Shown: positions 56,122-64,000 of the stretch, piece by piece
Position numbering within the stretch: position 1 is the first letter of the stretch
How the letters are laid out: each line of letters opens with the position of its first letter
Source: Aureimonas altamirensis
Lineage (GTDB): Bacteria; Pseudomonadota; Alphaproteobacteria; Rhizobiales; Rhizobiaceae
Assembly (NCBI RefSeq): GCF_001463885.1
Contig: NZ_BBWQ01000011.1
Span: forward strand, 186,001 to 250,000
Length of the DNA: 64,000 bases
Reading direction: 5' to 3'
Program-made: the position numbers and the translations under genes
The notes under the pieces: generated by a model
What the model was told of the DNA's origin: nothing
Databases searched by the model: none
The model's input: the letters and a program-made list of their open reading frames with translations, nothing else

Positions 56122-57327
56122 ATGAATATACAAATCGGCACCCTGGTCGCCGCGATGGCGCTTGGCATTGCAGGCGTGGCGGAGGCCCAGCAGCCGGGGC
56201 CGGAAACCGCCATCGTCCGCATTGGCTTGCTGCGCGCCTACGAGCCCGTGCTGGCTCTTTCGGCGCTGGATATCCCGCCGGAGACGATCGGCATCGCGGG
56301 GGCGGAACTTGCCATTGCGGACAACGACACGACCGGCGCGTTCATGGGGCAGGATTTCGAGCTGTCCGTCACGACCCTCAAGCCGGGCGAGGATATCGGG
56401 CCTGCCATGCAGGCCTTTGCCGATGCCGGCGTCAACTTCATCGTCACCGACCTGCCGGCCCCCGACACGCTGAAGGCGGCGGACCTTGCCCGCAAGGCCG
56501 GGGCAAGCGTCCTGAATGCCGGGGCCACCGACGACAGCCTGCGCGAAGAAAACTGCCGGCCCAACATGTTCCACACGGCGCCGACCCGCTCGATGCTGAC
56601 CGACGCGCTGGCGCAGTATCTGATGTGGAAACAGTGGCGCAACTGGGTGCTGATTGCGGGTGAGCACGAAAACGACCGGCTCTTTGCCGCCGCGATGAAG
56701 GCGTCTGCGGAAAAGTTCGGCGGCGATATCCTGGAGGAACGCACCTTCGAGGATGCGGGCGGGGCCCGCGCCACGGATTCCGGACAGGCACAGGTGCAAC
56801 GGCAGATCCCCGTCTTCATGCAAGGTCTGCCCGATCATGACGTGGTGCTGGTGGCCGACGAGAGCGAGGTCTTCGGCAGCTTCATACCCTGGCGCACATG
56901 GCTGCCCCGCCCGGTTGCAGGCACCGCGGGGCTTGTCGCCGCCTCCTGGCACCCGGCTAGCGAGCAGTGGGGCGGCGCGCAGATCCAGAACCGCTTCGAA
57001 AAGATGGCCGGCCGCCGCATGCTGGCGAAGGACATGCAGGTCTGGACGGCGATCCGCATCGTGGGAGAGGCCGCAACCCGCACCCAATCTGCGGAGCCGG
57101 ACAGGATCGTGGACTATATCAAGAGCCCGGACTTCTCCATCGCCGCCTTCAAGGGCCAGAAGCTGACCTTCCGCGATTGGAACTGGCAGTTGCGGCAGCC
57201 GATCCTGCTCGGCGAAGGCAGGTCGGTCGTTTCCGCTTCCCCGCAGGAGGGTTTCCTGCACCAGACGACGGAGCTGGATACATTGGGCGTCGACCGGCCC
57301 GAAACCGCCTGCAATCTCGCGCAGTGA
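56122..57327 (+). CDS. ABC-type binding protein of PQQ-dependent alcohol catabolism
   Basis: 401-residue exported type-1 binding-fold protein of the group that accompanies PQQ-dependent alcohol dehydrogenases. Signal peptide about 1-22 (GVAEAQ). Typical: VRIGLLRAYEPVLALSALDI, AELAIADNDTTGAFMGQDFE, VTDLPAPDTLKAADLARKAG, LNAGATDDSLREENCRPNMF, HTAPTRSMLTDALAQYLMWK, WVLIAGEHENDRLFAAAM, DVVLVADESEVFGSFIPWRT and LTFRDWNWQLRQPILLGEGR. ATG at 56122 with GGGGGAGG 7 bases upstream. Starts the plus-strand PQQ accessory cluster; it may sense or bind alcohol-derived ligands. Confidence 0.92.
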   Translation: MNIQIGTLVAAMALGIAGVAEAQQPGPETAIVRIGLLRAYEPVLALSALDIPPETIGIAGAELAIADNDTTGAFMGQDFELSVTTLKPGEDIGPAMQAFADAGVNFIVTDLPAPDTLKAADLARKAGASVLNAGATDDSLREENCRPNMFHTAPTRSMLTDALAQYLMWKQWRNWVLIAGEHENDRLFAAAMKASAEKFGGDILEERTFEDAGGARATDSGQAQVQRQIPVFMQGLPDHDVVLVADESEVFGSFIPWRTWLPRPVAGTAGLVAASWHPASEQWGGAQIQNRFEKMAGRRMLAKDMQVWTAIRIVGEAATRTQSAEPDRIVDYIKSPDFSIAAFKGQKLTFRDWNWQLRQPILLGEGRSVVSASPQEGFLHQTTELDTLGVDRPETACNLAQ

Positions 57328-57392
57328 CAAAGCACCGCGAAAGCTGCAATCTGTGATCGACGCACGATCCGCAATGGGAGGCTCGATCGACG

Positions 57393-58736
57393 GTGTCCCT
57401 GCAGACCAGGCTGATCCTTGCCATTCTGGGTGCGCTCGGCGCCATGCTGCTGCTGGGCGGCCTGGCGACCGTCCTGCACGTGCGCGAGCGCATCGAGGCC
57501 GAGATGCGCTCCGCCCATATCGTGGCCGAGCATCGCGTTGCGCGGCAGATTGCCGAGCTGCCCGCGACGATGGACCATGAAGCCAAGTTCAGGGCGCTCA
57601 TCCGCACCTTCGACAGCGACCGCCATGCCCGCCTGTCGCTTATCGGCCGCGACGGGCGGATGATCATGCGCTCGCATCTCGACGGCCCGCGACACCCCGC
57701 GCCGGCATGGTTTGCCGCGCTGTTTGCGCCGGGGCCGGAGGTGAGCGTCATTCCGCTGCCTGTTTCCGGGCCGGTCGCCGCGCTGGAACTGACGGTGGAC
57801 CCTGCCAGCCACACGCGCGACGTGTGGACCGATCTCGGGCTCGGCCTCACCCTGCTCGGCCTCTTCGTGGTGACCGCGCTGGCGCTGGTGTGGGTGATCG
57901 CCCGCACGTCGCTGAAGCCGCTCGACGGGCTGCGGCACACGCTCCGCGCCATCGGCGAGGGCCGCACCGACGAGCGGGCGGCCCTGGCCGGCCCCCCGGA
58001 AATCCGGGCGCTTGCACAAAGCTGCAACGACATGGCGGCGCGCTTGTCGGCGATGTCGGCGGACAATCGCCGCCTCAGCGAGCTCGTCTACCGGATGCAG
58101 GAGGAAGAGCGCGCCGAACTTGCCCGCGACCTGCATGACGAGGTCGGGCCATTCCTGTTCGCCATCGACGTCGATGCCGCGGCCATCGAGCGGGAGCCGG
58201 CCGGCACCGTCAACGAGGAACGCGCCGGCGCGATCCGCCAGGCGACGGCGCGGGCCCGGCAGGCCGTACGCCGCATCCTGGCCGACCTTCGCCCCGGCCT
58301 CCTGCCGGGCCTCGGCCTGCGGGAAACCCTCGTGCATCTTGCCCACGACTTCGAAAGCCGCCGTCCGGGTATCCGCATCAAGATTGCCGTACCGGAGGCC
58401 GGTTTCGACGCCCAGACGGATGCGACGCTTCTGATGGTGCTGCGCGAGGCGATGCTGAACGCCCTTCGCCACGGGGAGCCGAGCCGTCTGGACGTCAGCG
58501 TGCGCGCCATCGCCGGTGGGGCCGAATTTTCCGTCATCGACGATGGCGGCGGCCGCCATGCGGGCGCAGACGGCTTCGGCATCATCGGCATGCGCGAGCG
58601 GGTCGAGGCCGCCGGCGGCAAGCTGCGCATCGTGCCGGTGGACACGCCTGCCGGGCTCCGCGTCGAAGGCCGCCTGCCCATCGCCGTGGACAGTCCCTTG
58701 GACGGCCCCGGGGACAGATTGGAGGCAGCGGCATGA
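57393..58736 (+). CDS. sensor histidine kinase (HisKA_3/NarL-type)
   Basis: 447-residue membrane sensor: helix 1 about 7-27 (ILAILGALGAMLLLGGLA), a periplasmic domain of roughly 120 residues, helix 2 about 148-170 (LGLGLTLLGLFVVTALAL), then HAMP (RTSLKPLDGLRHTLRAIGEG). The phospho-acceptor box is EERAELARDLHDEVGPFLFA, the N box LREAMLNALRHGEPS, and the G box FGIIGMRERVEAAGG. GTG start at 57393 after GGGAGG. Pairs with the response regulator by a 4-base overlap; presumably controls PQQ-linked alcohol oxidation genes. Confidence 0.93.
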   Translation: MSLQTRLILAILGALGAMLLLGGLATVLHVRERIEAEMRSAHIVAEHRVARQIAELPATMDHEAKFRALIRTFDSDRHARLSLIGRDGRMIMRSHLDGPRHPAPAWFAALFAPGPEVSVIPLPVSGPVAALELTVDPASHTRDVWTDLGLGLTLLGLFVVTALALVWVIARTSLKPLDGLRHTLRAIGEGRTDERAALAGPPEIRALAQSCNDMAARLSAMSADNRRLSELVYRMQEEERAELARDLHDEVGPFLFAIDVDAAAIEREPAGTVNEERAGAIRQATARARQAVRRILADLRPGLLPGLGLRETLVHLAHDFESRRPGIRIKIAVPEAGFDAQTDATLLMVLREAMLNALRHGEPSRLDVSVRAIAGGAEFSVIDDGGGRHAGADGFGIIGMRERVEAAGGKLRIVPVDTPAGLRVEGRLPIAVDSPLDGPGDRLEAAA

Positions 58737-59362
58737 CCAAGGTTCTGATCGTCGACGACCACATGGTGGTCCGCGATGGCGTGCGCCGGCTGATCGCCCC
58801 CCTTCAGCCCGAAGCCATCGCCGAGGCGGAAACCCCGCGCGACGCGCTGGATGCGTTCCGGCGCATGCGGCCGGATATCGTGATCCTCGATATCAACCTG
58901 CGCGGCGGCAGCGGGCTGGAAGTGCTGCGCCGCCTTCATGCGGACGACGCCAAGGCCCGCATCGTGGTGTTTTCGATGTATTCGGACCTTGTCTACGCCA
59001 CATCGGCCCGGCGCGAGGGAGCGCTCGGCTATGTCTCCAAGAGCGCGCCGTCCGACGAGTTGCTGACGGCCATCCGCCGCGCCCTGCGCGGCGAAACCTA
59101 TGTGGACTGCGTCACCGCCGCGACCCAGGAGAACGCGGCCATCAACGTGGCGGCCCGGCTGTCCACGCGCGAGCTGGAGATCCTGCATATGCTGGGCGAG
59201 GGCCAGAGCCTCAACGACATCGCCTCCGGCCTCGGCGTCGCCTACAAGACGATCGCCAACAGCTCGACCCGCATCAAGGAAAAGCTCGGACTGGAGCGCA
59301 CGTCGGACCTGATCCGCTTTGCCGTCGAGACACGCGGCGGCCGGCTCGTGGGCGGCATCTAG
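58733..59362 (+). CDS. NarL/FixJ-family response regulator
   Basis: 209 residues: receiver domain with the acidic pair D8-D9, phospho-acceptor D53 (VILDINLRGGSG) and the K near YVSKSAPSDELL, then a LuxR-type helix-turn-helix (LSTRELEILHMLGEGQSLND and IASGLGVAYKTIANSSTRIK). ATG at 58733 overlaps the kinase stop. Likely partner of that kinase. Related to the regulators of PQQ alcohol dehydrogenase systems (ErbR/AgmR-like) by context. Confidence 0.93.
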   Translation: MTKVLIVDDHMVVRDGVRRLIAPLQPEAIAEAETPRDALDAFRRMRPDIVILDINLRGGSGLEVLRRLHADDAKARIVVFSMYSDLVYATSARREGALGYVSKSAPSDELLTAIRRALRGETYVDCVTAATQENAAINVAARLSTRELEILHMLGEGQSLNDIASGLGVAYKTIANSSTRIKEKLGLERTSDLIRFAVETRGGRLVGGI

Positions 59363-59400
59363 GCATCGCCGGCCGCATTCGGCGCGCCGCCGCCCAATAC

Positions 59401-59413
59401 GGGAACTATTCCC
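59401..59413. promoter_or_regulatory. GGGAA-CTA-TTCCC inverted repeat before the beta-propeller gene
   Basis: Perfect 5-base arms and 3-base spacer, 60 bases before the next gene's ATG and 38 bases after the response-regulator stop. A symmetric 13-base site is of a size bound by NarL-type dimers, so it may be the operator of the adjacent regulator; inference only. Confidence 0.4.
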
Positions 59414-59472
59414 ATGGGTCGCCGTGACATTTTTCCCTAGCGTCGCAGAAAAGAAGCGTGTGGGGAGGATCG

Positions 59473-60447
59473 ATGACGAAGCCCGTTCTGGCGGCGATGG
59501 CCGCCGTGCTCTGCATGTCGGCAAGCCCGGCATTCGCCTACAAGATCTACGTATCCAACGAGCGCGGCAACGATGTCACCGTGCTCGATTCCGCGACATT
59601 CGAGGTGGTGGACACGATCAAGGTGGGCCAGCGCCCGCGCGGTATCGTGGTTTCCCCCGACGGGACGAAGCTTTACGTCTGCGCCAGCGACGACGACACG
59701 ATCGAGGTCATCGATACGGCCACGCACCAGATCACCGGCACGCTCCCTTCGGGGCCGGACCCGGAGCTGATGGTCGTCTCTCCGGACGGAACGCGCATGT
59801 ACGTCGCCAACGAGGACGACAACCTCGTCACCGTCATCGACCTGCAGACCGGTAGCCGGGTGGTGGAGATTCCCGTGGGTGTCGAGCCGGAAGGCATGGG
59901 CGTTTCCCCGGACGGCAAGATCATCGTCAACACGTCCGAAACCACCAACATGGCGCATTTCATCGACCGCGATTCCCAGCAGATCGTGGCCAATGTGCTG
60001 GTGGATTCCCGGCCGCGCTTCGCCGAGTTCAAGAATGACAATTCCGAGGTCTGGGTGTCGGCGGAGATCGGCGGAACCGTCAGCGTGATCGATGCCGTGA
60101 CGCGCGACATCAAGCACAAGGTGACGTTCGAGATACCGGGCATCAGCGCCGAGCTGATCCAGCCCGTGGGTGTGCGGATCACCAAGGATGGGTCCAAGGC
60201 CTATGTGGCCCTCGGCCCCGCCAACCGGGTCGCCGTGGTGGATGCCAACACCTACGAGGTCAAAGACTATCTGCTGGTCGGCCAGCGGGTGTGGCAACTG
60301 GCCTTTTCGCCCGATGGCAGCCACCTGTTTTCCACCAACGGCATCTCCAACGACATTTCGATCATCGATACCGCGAAGGACGAGGTGATCCAGTCTGTGC
60401 AGGTCGGCGAGCAGCCCTGGGGCGTCGCCGTGGCGGACACGCAATGA
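59473..60447 (+). CDS. exported YVTN beta-propeller protein of PQQ-dependent catabolism
   Basis: 324 residues: signal peptide about 1-20 (PAFAYK) and about seven propeller blades, each with the pattern V-x-V-I-D...G.RP.G...SPDG..LYV (for example YVSNERGNDVTVLDSATFEV, GIVVSPDGTKLYVCASDDDT, LMVVSPDGTRMYVANEDDNL, GVRITKDGSKAYVALGP). Periplasmic, of the family tied to PQQ alcohol dehydrogenases. GGGGAGG 4-10 bases before the ATG at 59473, preferred to an in-frame codon at 59458. Confidence 0.92.
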   Translation: MTKPVLAAMAAVLCMSASPAFAYKIYVSNERGNDVTVLDSATFEVVDTIKVGQRPRGIVVSPDGTKLYVCASDDDTIEVIDTATHQITGTLPSGPDPELMVVSPDGTRMYVANEDDNLVTVIDLQTGSRVVEIPVGVEPEGMGVSPDGKIIVNTSETTNMAHFIDRDSQQIVANVLVDSRPRFAEFKNDNSEVWVSAEIGGTVSVIDAVTRDIKHKVTFEIPGISAELIQPVGVRITKDGSKAYVALGPANRVAVVDANTYEVKDYLLVGQRVWQLAFSPDGSHLFSTNGISNDISIIDTAKDEVIQSVQVGEQPWGVAVADTQ

Positions 60448-60485
60448 CAGGTCAGAAACGACCGGATACGAGTGGGAGGAATGGA

Positions 60486-61085
60486 ATGACGATCAAGACG
60501 CACTGGCTGATGCTGATGGCCGCCTGCCTTGCCTTCGCGCCGCATGTCGCGGCGCATGCGCAGGGCGGCAACGCGGCGCAGGTGCAGGCCGACGACGATG
60601 ACGACGACGATGATGACGCGGACGAGGCGCCGGCTGCGGCCGCACCCGCCGCACCGGCCGGCGCGGGCAACGCCCAGATGCCCGCCAGCGCCATGTCGGC
60701 CGATGCGCTGGGGCTGCCTGCGCTGTCGCGGTCGAGCCAGGATGTGGAAGAGCTGGTCCTCGGCAGTGCCGACAGCGATTTCGCGGTGAACAAGAAGGAT
60801 TTCGTCATGCGGGCCGGACAGGCCTATCGCTGGCGCATAAGCTCGGACGGAGCGCTGGAATACAAGTTCCGCGCCCCGGACTTCTTCCGCAATGTATGGT
60901 TCAACCAGATCGTCATAAGCGATCTGGAGCTGCATATGGCCGGGCCGCCCGCATGGCTGGAATACGATGCCAAGGGCACCATCCAGATCCAGTTCAACAC
61001 CGTCCGCCCCGGCAATTTCGAATGGTGGATCGACGGGCTCGACGGGGCGCAGGCCATGAAGGGCACCATCACCGTCGTGCCCTGA
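60486..61085 (+). CDS. Asp-rich exported protein of the PQQ accessory cluster
   Basis: 199 residues: signal peptide about 1-25 (AHAQ), then an acidic run of nine consecutive Asp (about 36-44) followed by ADEA and an Ala/Pro linker, then a compact C-terminal beta domain (FAVNKKDFVMRAGQAYRWRI, LEYKFRAPDFFRNVWFNQIV, LEYDAKGTIQIQFNTVRPGN, FEWWIDGLDG). The last part looks cupredoxin-like in outline but lacks the usual copper Cys/His pattern. The Asp run could bind Ca or lanthanide ions needed by PQQ enzymes; unproven. GGGAGGA 5-11 bases before the ATG. Confidence 0.75.
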   Translation: MTIKTHWLMLMAACLAFAPHVAAHAQGGNAAQVQADDDDDDDDDADEAPAAAAPAAPAGAGNAQMPASAMSADALGLPALSRSSQDVEELVLGSADSDFAVNKKDFVMRAGQAYRWRISSDGALEYKFRAPDFFRNVWFNQIVISDLELHMAGPPAWLEYDAKGTIQIQFNTVRPGNFEWWIDGLDGAQAMKGTITVVP

Positions 61086-61092
61086 GGCTGTC

Positions 61093-61869
61093 GTGCCGCC
61101 CTCCGCCACCGCAACGCGCCCGCAGGCGCTGGAACTCGACGGCGTCGGCCATGCCTATGGCCGGCGGCGCGCGCTGGACGACGTATCCTTCGTGGTGCCG
61201 CAGGGCAGCTTCACGGCGCTGATCGGCCCCAACGGAGCCGGCAAGAGCACGCTCTTCTCGCTCGTCACCCGCCTGTTCGACGCGCGCGAAGGCACGATCC
61301 GCATTCTCGGCCACGATCTGTCGCGGCATCCGGGGCATGCGTTGCGGCATCTTGGCGTGGTCTTCCAGGGCAGGACGCTGGATCTCGATCTGTCGATCGG
61401 CCAGAACCTTGCCTATCATGCCGCCCTGCACGGCATGTCCGGGCGCGAGGCACGGGCACGGGCGCGCGAGATCCTGGCAGGGTCCGAGCTTCTGGACCGC
61501 CTGGGCGACAAAGGCCGCGCCTTGTCCGGCGGACAGCTTCGACGGGTCGAGATCGTGCGGGCCTTCATGCATCGGCCGCGCCTGATCCTGCTGGATGAGC
61601 CGACGGTCGGGCTGGACATCGCCTCGCGGGCCGAGATCATCCGCACCGTGCGCCGGCTGGTGCGCGAGGAAGGCGTCAGCGTGCTGTGGGCAACGCATCT
61701 CATCGACGAGATCGAGGATGAAGACCGCGTCGTGGTGCTGCATCGCGGCCATGTCCTGGCCGAAGGCGGCTGCCGCGACGTGATGGAGGCGGAGGGCGCG
61801 GCAACCATCGGCGAGGCCTTCGCAAGGCTGACGGCGCTTGCGCCCCTACAGGCGGCGGGGGCACCATGA
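61093..61869 (+). CDS. ABC transporter ATP-binding protein of PQQ-dependent catabolism
   Basis: 258-residue ATPase of the ABC-2 exporter type. Walker A GPNGAGKSTLFSLVTRLFDA, VVFQGRTLDLDLSIGQNLAY, signature LSGGQLRRVEIVRAFM, Walker B LILLDEPTVGLDIASRAEII, and WATHLIDEIEDEDRVVVLHR. GTG start at 61093, 7 bases after the previous stop. Stop overlaps the permease start by 4 bases, forming an exporter pair. Its substrate is not known; family context is alcohol/PQQ oxidation. Confidence 0.93.
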   Translation: MPPSATATRPQALELDGVGHAYGRRRALDDVSFVVPQGSFTALIGPNGAGKSTLFSLVTRLFDAREGTIRILGHDLSRHPGHALRHLGVVFQGRTLDLDLSIGQNLAYHAALHGMSGREARARAREILAGSELLDRLGDKGRALSGGQLRRVEIVRAFMHRPRLILLDEPTVGLDIASRAEIIRTVRRLVREEGVSVLWATHLIDEIEDEDRVVVLHRGHVLAEGGCRDVMEAEGAATIGEAFARLTALAPLQAAGAP

Positions 61870-62675
61870 TCGTCTATTGGCGCTGCTTTTACGGGATCGT
61901 CGTGCGCGAGGCGCTGCGCTTCCTGCACCAGCGCGAGCGTTTCGTCTCCGCCCTCGTGCGCCCGCTGCTGTGGCTGTTCATTTTCGCCGCCGGCTTCCGG
62001 CAGGTGCTGGGCGTGTCGATCATCCCACCCTACCGCACCTACATTCTCTACGAGGTCTTCATCACGCCGGGGCTGATCGGCATGATCCTTCTGTTCAACG
62101 GCATGCAATCCTCTTTGTCGATGGTCTACGACCGCGAATCCGGGTCGATGAAGACGTTGCTCGTCAGCCCGCTGCCCCGCTGGTTCCTGCTGGTGTCCAA
62201 GCTTGCGGCGGGCGTCATGGTTGCGGTTTTGCAGGCCTATGTGTTTCTGGCCATCGCCTGGTTCTGGCGCGTGCGGCCGCCCGAGTTCGGCTACATCACC
62301 GTCTTGCCCGCAATTATCCTGTCGGGCCTGATGCTGGGGGCGCTCGGCATGCTGCTGTCGTCGCTGGTGCGGCAGCTCGAAAATTTCGCCGGGGTGATGA
62401 ACTTCGTCATCTTCCCGATGTATTTCGCCTCATCGGCGCTGTACCCCCTGTGGCGGGTGCGGGAGTCCTCGCCGCTGCTTTACCACATATGCCAGTTGAA
62501 CCCCTTCACCCATGCGGTCGAGCTGATCCGCTTCGCCCTATACGGGCAGGTCAATGTGCCGGCCCTGGCGGTCGTGACGGCCTGCACGGCAGCCTTCCTC
62601 GGCCTCGCCATCCTCGCCTACGACCCCATGCGCGGTACGATCGCCCGCAAGGGCGAAGCGCGTCCCGCAAGCTGA
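61866..62675 (+). CDS. ABC-2 type permease, PedC-like, of alcohol/PQQ clusters
   Basis: 269-residue membrane protein with six helices. Conserved: FVSALVRPLLWLFIFAAGFR, YEVFITPGLIGMILLFNGMQ, LSMVYDRESGSMKTLLVSPL, GVMNFVIFPMYFASSALYPL and CQLNPFTHAVELIRFALYGQ. Family members (PedC) occur in the phenylethanol/ethanol oxidation locus of Pseudomonas. Overlaps the ATPase gene by 4 bases. Confidence 0.92.
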   Translation: MIVYWRCFYGIVVREALRFLHQRERFVSALVRPLLWLFIFAAGFRQVLGVSIIPPYRTYILYEVFITPGLIGMILLFNGMQSSLSMVYDRESGSMKTLLVSPLPRWFLLVSKLAAGVMVAVLQAYVFLAIAWFWRVRPPEFGYITVLPAIILSGLMLGALGMLLSSLVRQLENFAGVMNFVIFPMYFASSALYPLWRVRESSPLLYHICQLNPFTHAVELIRFALYGQVNVPALAVVTACTAAFLGLAILAYDPMRGTIARKGEARPAS

Positions 62676-62689
62676 ACAGGAGATGCCCA

Positions 62690-63400
62690 ATGCGCCTGAC
62701 CGCCCTCATCGCCTGCGGGCTCTGGCTTTTCCCCGCTGTGGCGCCGGCCCAGGCGCCGGCCCCGCGCGAGATACCCGAAGGCTTCGTCCTGCCCGGCCCG
62801 GCACCCAAGGGCAACGCCGCCGCAAACCCCGTCCTGGCCGCGCCGGAGCATCATGGCAGCGCCGACTGGCCCTGCATCCAGCGCAAGGTTGCCCGGATGG
62901 ATGCCGCGCAGATCTGGCCCGCCGCGCCTGAAACCGTTGCCCAGCCGGAACGCACGCCGGCCGAGCGCCAGCTTGTGCGGGAGATCGCCCAGCGCCGCGT
63001 GCCGATACCAGATGCACGCCAGCGCCTGACCGACCATCTGGCGGCGTTGCCGCCGGAGCGGCGCAGGGCGGCTGCCGAAGCCGTCTTCATCGACCTGTTG
63101 CATGAGCTGAACCGCGAGCGGGCCGATGTCATCAACGGCATCGGCCGCTATGCCGGCAAGCAGAAGACCCTAGCCGAAAGCATCCGTGCCGAGACGGCAA
63201 AGTTCGACAGGCTGATGAGCCAGCCTATGCCCGACCAGAACGAAGTTGCCCGGGAACAGGAGGCCCTGCTTTGGCAGACGCGCGTCTTCGACGAGCGCCG
63301 CCAATCCCTGACATATGTCTGCGAGGTGCCTGTGCTGATCGAGCAGCGCATGTTTGCCCTTGGCCGGCTTCTTAAGGATTTTGCGGAGAACGATCGCTAG
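62690..63400 (+). CDS. exported protein of unknown function, 236 aa
   Basis: Signal peptide about 1-21 (APAQ), a short Pro-rich linker, then a mainly helical domain of about 170 residues (ERTPAERQLVREIAQRRVPI, DLLHELNRERADVINGIGRY, NEVAREQEALLWQTRVFDER), with one Cys near WPCIQRKV and one near YVCEVPVL. AGGAG 10 bases before the ATG at 62690. Last gene of the PQQ accessory cluster, 14 bases after the permease. Its 3' end overlaps the opposite gene by 29 bases. No known domain assigned. Confidence 0.72.
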   Translation: MRLTALIACGLWLFPAVAPAQAPAPREIPEGFVLPGPAPKGNAAANPVLAAPEHHGSADWPCIQRKVARMDAAQIWPAAPETVAQPERTPAERQLVREIAQRRVPIPDARQRLTDHLAALPPERRRAAAEAVFIDLLHELNRERADVINGIGRYAGKQKTLAESIRAETAKFDRLMSQPMPDQNEVAREQEALLWQTRVFDERRQSLTYVCEVPVLIEQRMFALGRLLKDFAENDR

Positions 63401-63668
63401 ACCTGGCGGGCGACAGGCCCATCGATTCCGACTGCAGGGCGCCATCCGCCGCCACGACGCCGCGCCAGACGCGGTTGCCGATCCGCACGGTCAGCCGCCA
63501 GCGTCCCAGATCCTCGCCCTCCCCGCGTTCCACGCGGCTCTGCACCAGACGCCGGGCCATCAGGCCCCGCATCTGCGTCTCGGTCAGGGAAAAACGCGCT
63601 GCCAGAAAATCGGCATCCAGCATGATGCCGTCATTCTCTACCGAAACGCCCGGATGCTTCGTATCCAT
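63372..63668 (-). CDS. DUF6522-like small protein, 98 aa
   Basis: 98 residues, soluble. The pattern MLDADFLAARFSLTETQMRG, LVQSRVERGEGEDLGRWRLT and VRIGNRVWRGVVAADGAL fits the DUF6522 family, whose role is unknown. Converges on and overlaps the exported-protein gene (63372-63400). 42 bases from the DUF808 gene, same strand. Confidence 0.68.
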   Translation of the reverse strand: MDTKHPGVSVENDGIMLDADFLAARFSLTETQMRGLMARRLVQSRVERGEGEDLGRWRLTVRIGNRVWRGVVAADGALQSESMGLSPARSSDRSPQNP

Positions 63669-63710
63669 ATGGCTATTATGGACGCCCCGCCGGCCGGGGA
63701 CCAGACCTGG

Positions 63711-64000
63711 CTAGGCTTTCCCCTCCTGAATGGAGCGCAGGCCCGTCACAGCCTTCCAGAGGGGGCCGAGAACCTTCTCGACGATCGGGATCAACACAAA
63801 GCCCGCCGCAAGGCCGACGATGCCCGACCCGATGGCGGTGACCACCCATGTCACCGCGCCGGAGGCCGCAGGCACGAGACCGCCCGCGGCGACGGCGATA
63901 TCGTGGATGAAATGTTCGGGCGCGGCGATCCCGTAGCCGGCCAGGCTGTGGACGATGATGCCGCCGCCCACCCACACCATCGCAGCCGTACCGAGAATGG
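63711..64000 (-). CDS. DUF808 (YedI-like) inner-membrane protein, 5' part beyond the window
   Basis: About 96 C-terminal residues are visible, running into the right edge: ILGTAAMVWVGGGIIVHSLA, GYGIAAPEHFIHDIAVAAGG, a helix TWVVTAIGSGIVGLAAGFVL and the end IEKVLGPLWKAVTG-like VEKVLGPLWKAVTGLRSIQE. Matches the C-terminal half of DUF808 membrane proteins. The start is outside the window. Confidence 0.8.
   Translation of the reverse strand, partial: ILGTAAMVWVGGGIIVHSLAGYGIAAPEHFIHDIAVAAGGLVPAASGAVTWVVTAIGSGIVGLAAGFVLIPIVEKVLGPLWKAVTGLRSIQEGKA

Noticed and set aside
60588-60623. Asp-rich exported protein as a lanmodulin
   Set aside because: There are no EF-hand loops; only a homopolymeric Asp tract, so the lanmodulin name is not justified.

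Overview
The window is high-GC DNA (one obvious AT-rich patch) from a methylotrophic alphaproteobacterium, most likely of the order Hyphomicrobiales. The grounds are a near-complete tetrahydromethanopterin (H4MPT)/methylofuran formaldehyde-oxidation locus with Fae, a PQQ-linked alcohol-oxidation accessory locus, a urea ABC transporter and the general gene style. Genus cannot be read from the sequence alone. No tRNA, rRNA, CRISPR array or transposase was seen. Almost all of the window is tightly packed protein-coding sequence with many 4-base start/stop overlaps.

Layout: 1-2.9 kb holds a D,D-carboxypeptidase (cut by the left edge), an M20 amidohydrolase and a small unknown gene. 3.0-6.8 kb is a sulfonate operon (tauABC followed by an ssuD-type monooxygenase). 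6.8-14.4 kb (minus strand) is the GlgE alpha-glucan pathway: glgE, a treS-maltokinase fusion and glgB. 14.5-17.2 kb has an orphan ABC binding protein, a GntR regulator and a fumarylacetoacetate-hydrolase-family enzyme. 17.2-30.4 kb (minus strand) is a purine salvage/catabolism block: guaD, a BMP-type nucleoside/purine ABC transporter, xdhABC, a 38-codon mini-ORF, ureE and mliC. It is interrupted at 18.8-20.05 kb by a 1.2-kb AT-rich island flanked by ~110-base direct repeats.

30.6-31.9 kb holds three small exported proteins. 31.9-37.6 kb (minus strand) is urtABCDE for urea uptake, with a clear sigma-54 promoter in front of urtA. 37.8-42.2 kb (minus strand) is fhcBADC, the formyltransferase/hydrolase complex. 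42.4-48.8 kb (plus strand) is beta-RFAP synthase, mtdB, an ATP-grasp gene, mch, a RimK-like ligase, a CitG-like gene and fae. 48.9-56.0 kb carries the remaining C1-cofactor genes (HisA-like, MfnF-like, DUF447, DUF6513, MfnE-like kinase, an MfnB-FolB fusion) plus an NCS2 nucleobase permease. 56.1-63.4 kb (plus strand) is a PQQ-alcohol-oxidation accessory cluster: binding protein, histidine kinase/response regulator, beta-propeller, Asp-rich exported protein, ABC ATPase and permease, and an exported protein. The right edge has a DUF6522 gene and a cut DUF808 gene.

Together the genes suggest a cell that oxidises alcohols in the periplasm with PQQ enzymes. Formaldehyde is captured with Fae, oxidised by MtdB and Mch, and released as formate by Fhc, and the required cofactors are made from the same locus. 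Nitrogen is scavenged from urea and purines under likely sigma-54/Ntr control, sulfur from sulfonates, and glucan is stored through GlgE. Not seen in the window: PQQ dehydrogenase structural genes, urease structural genes, and tauD.
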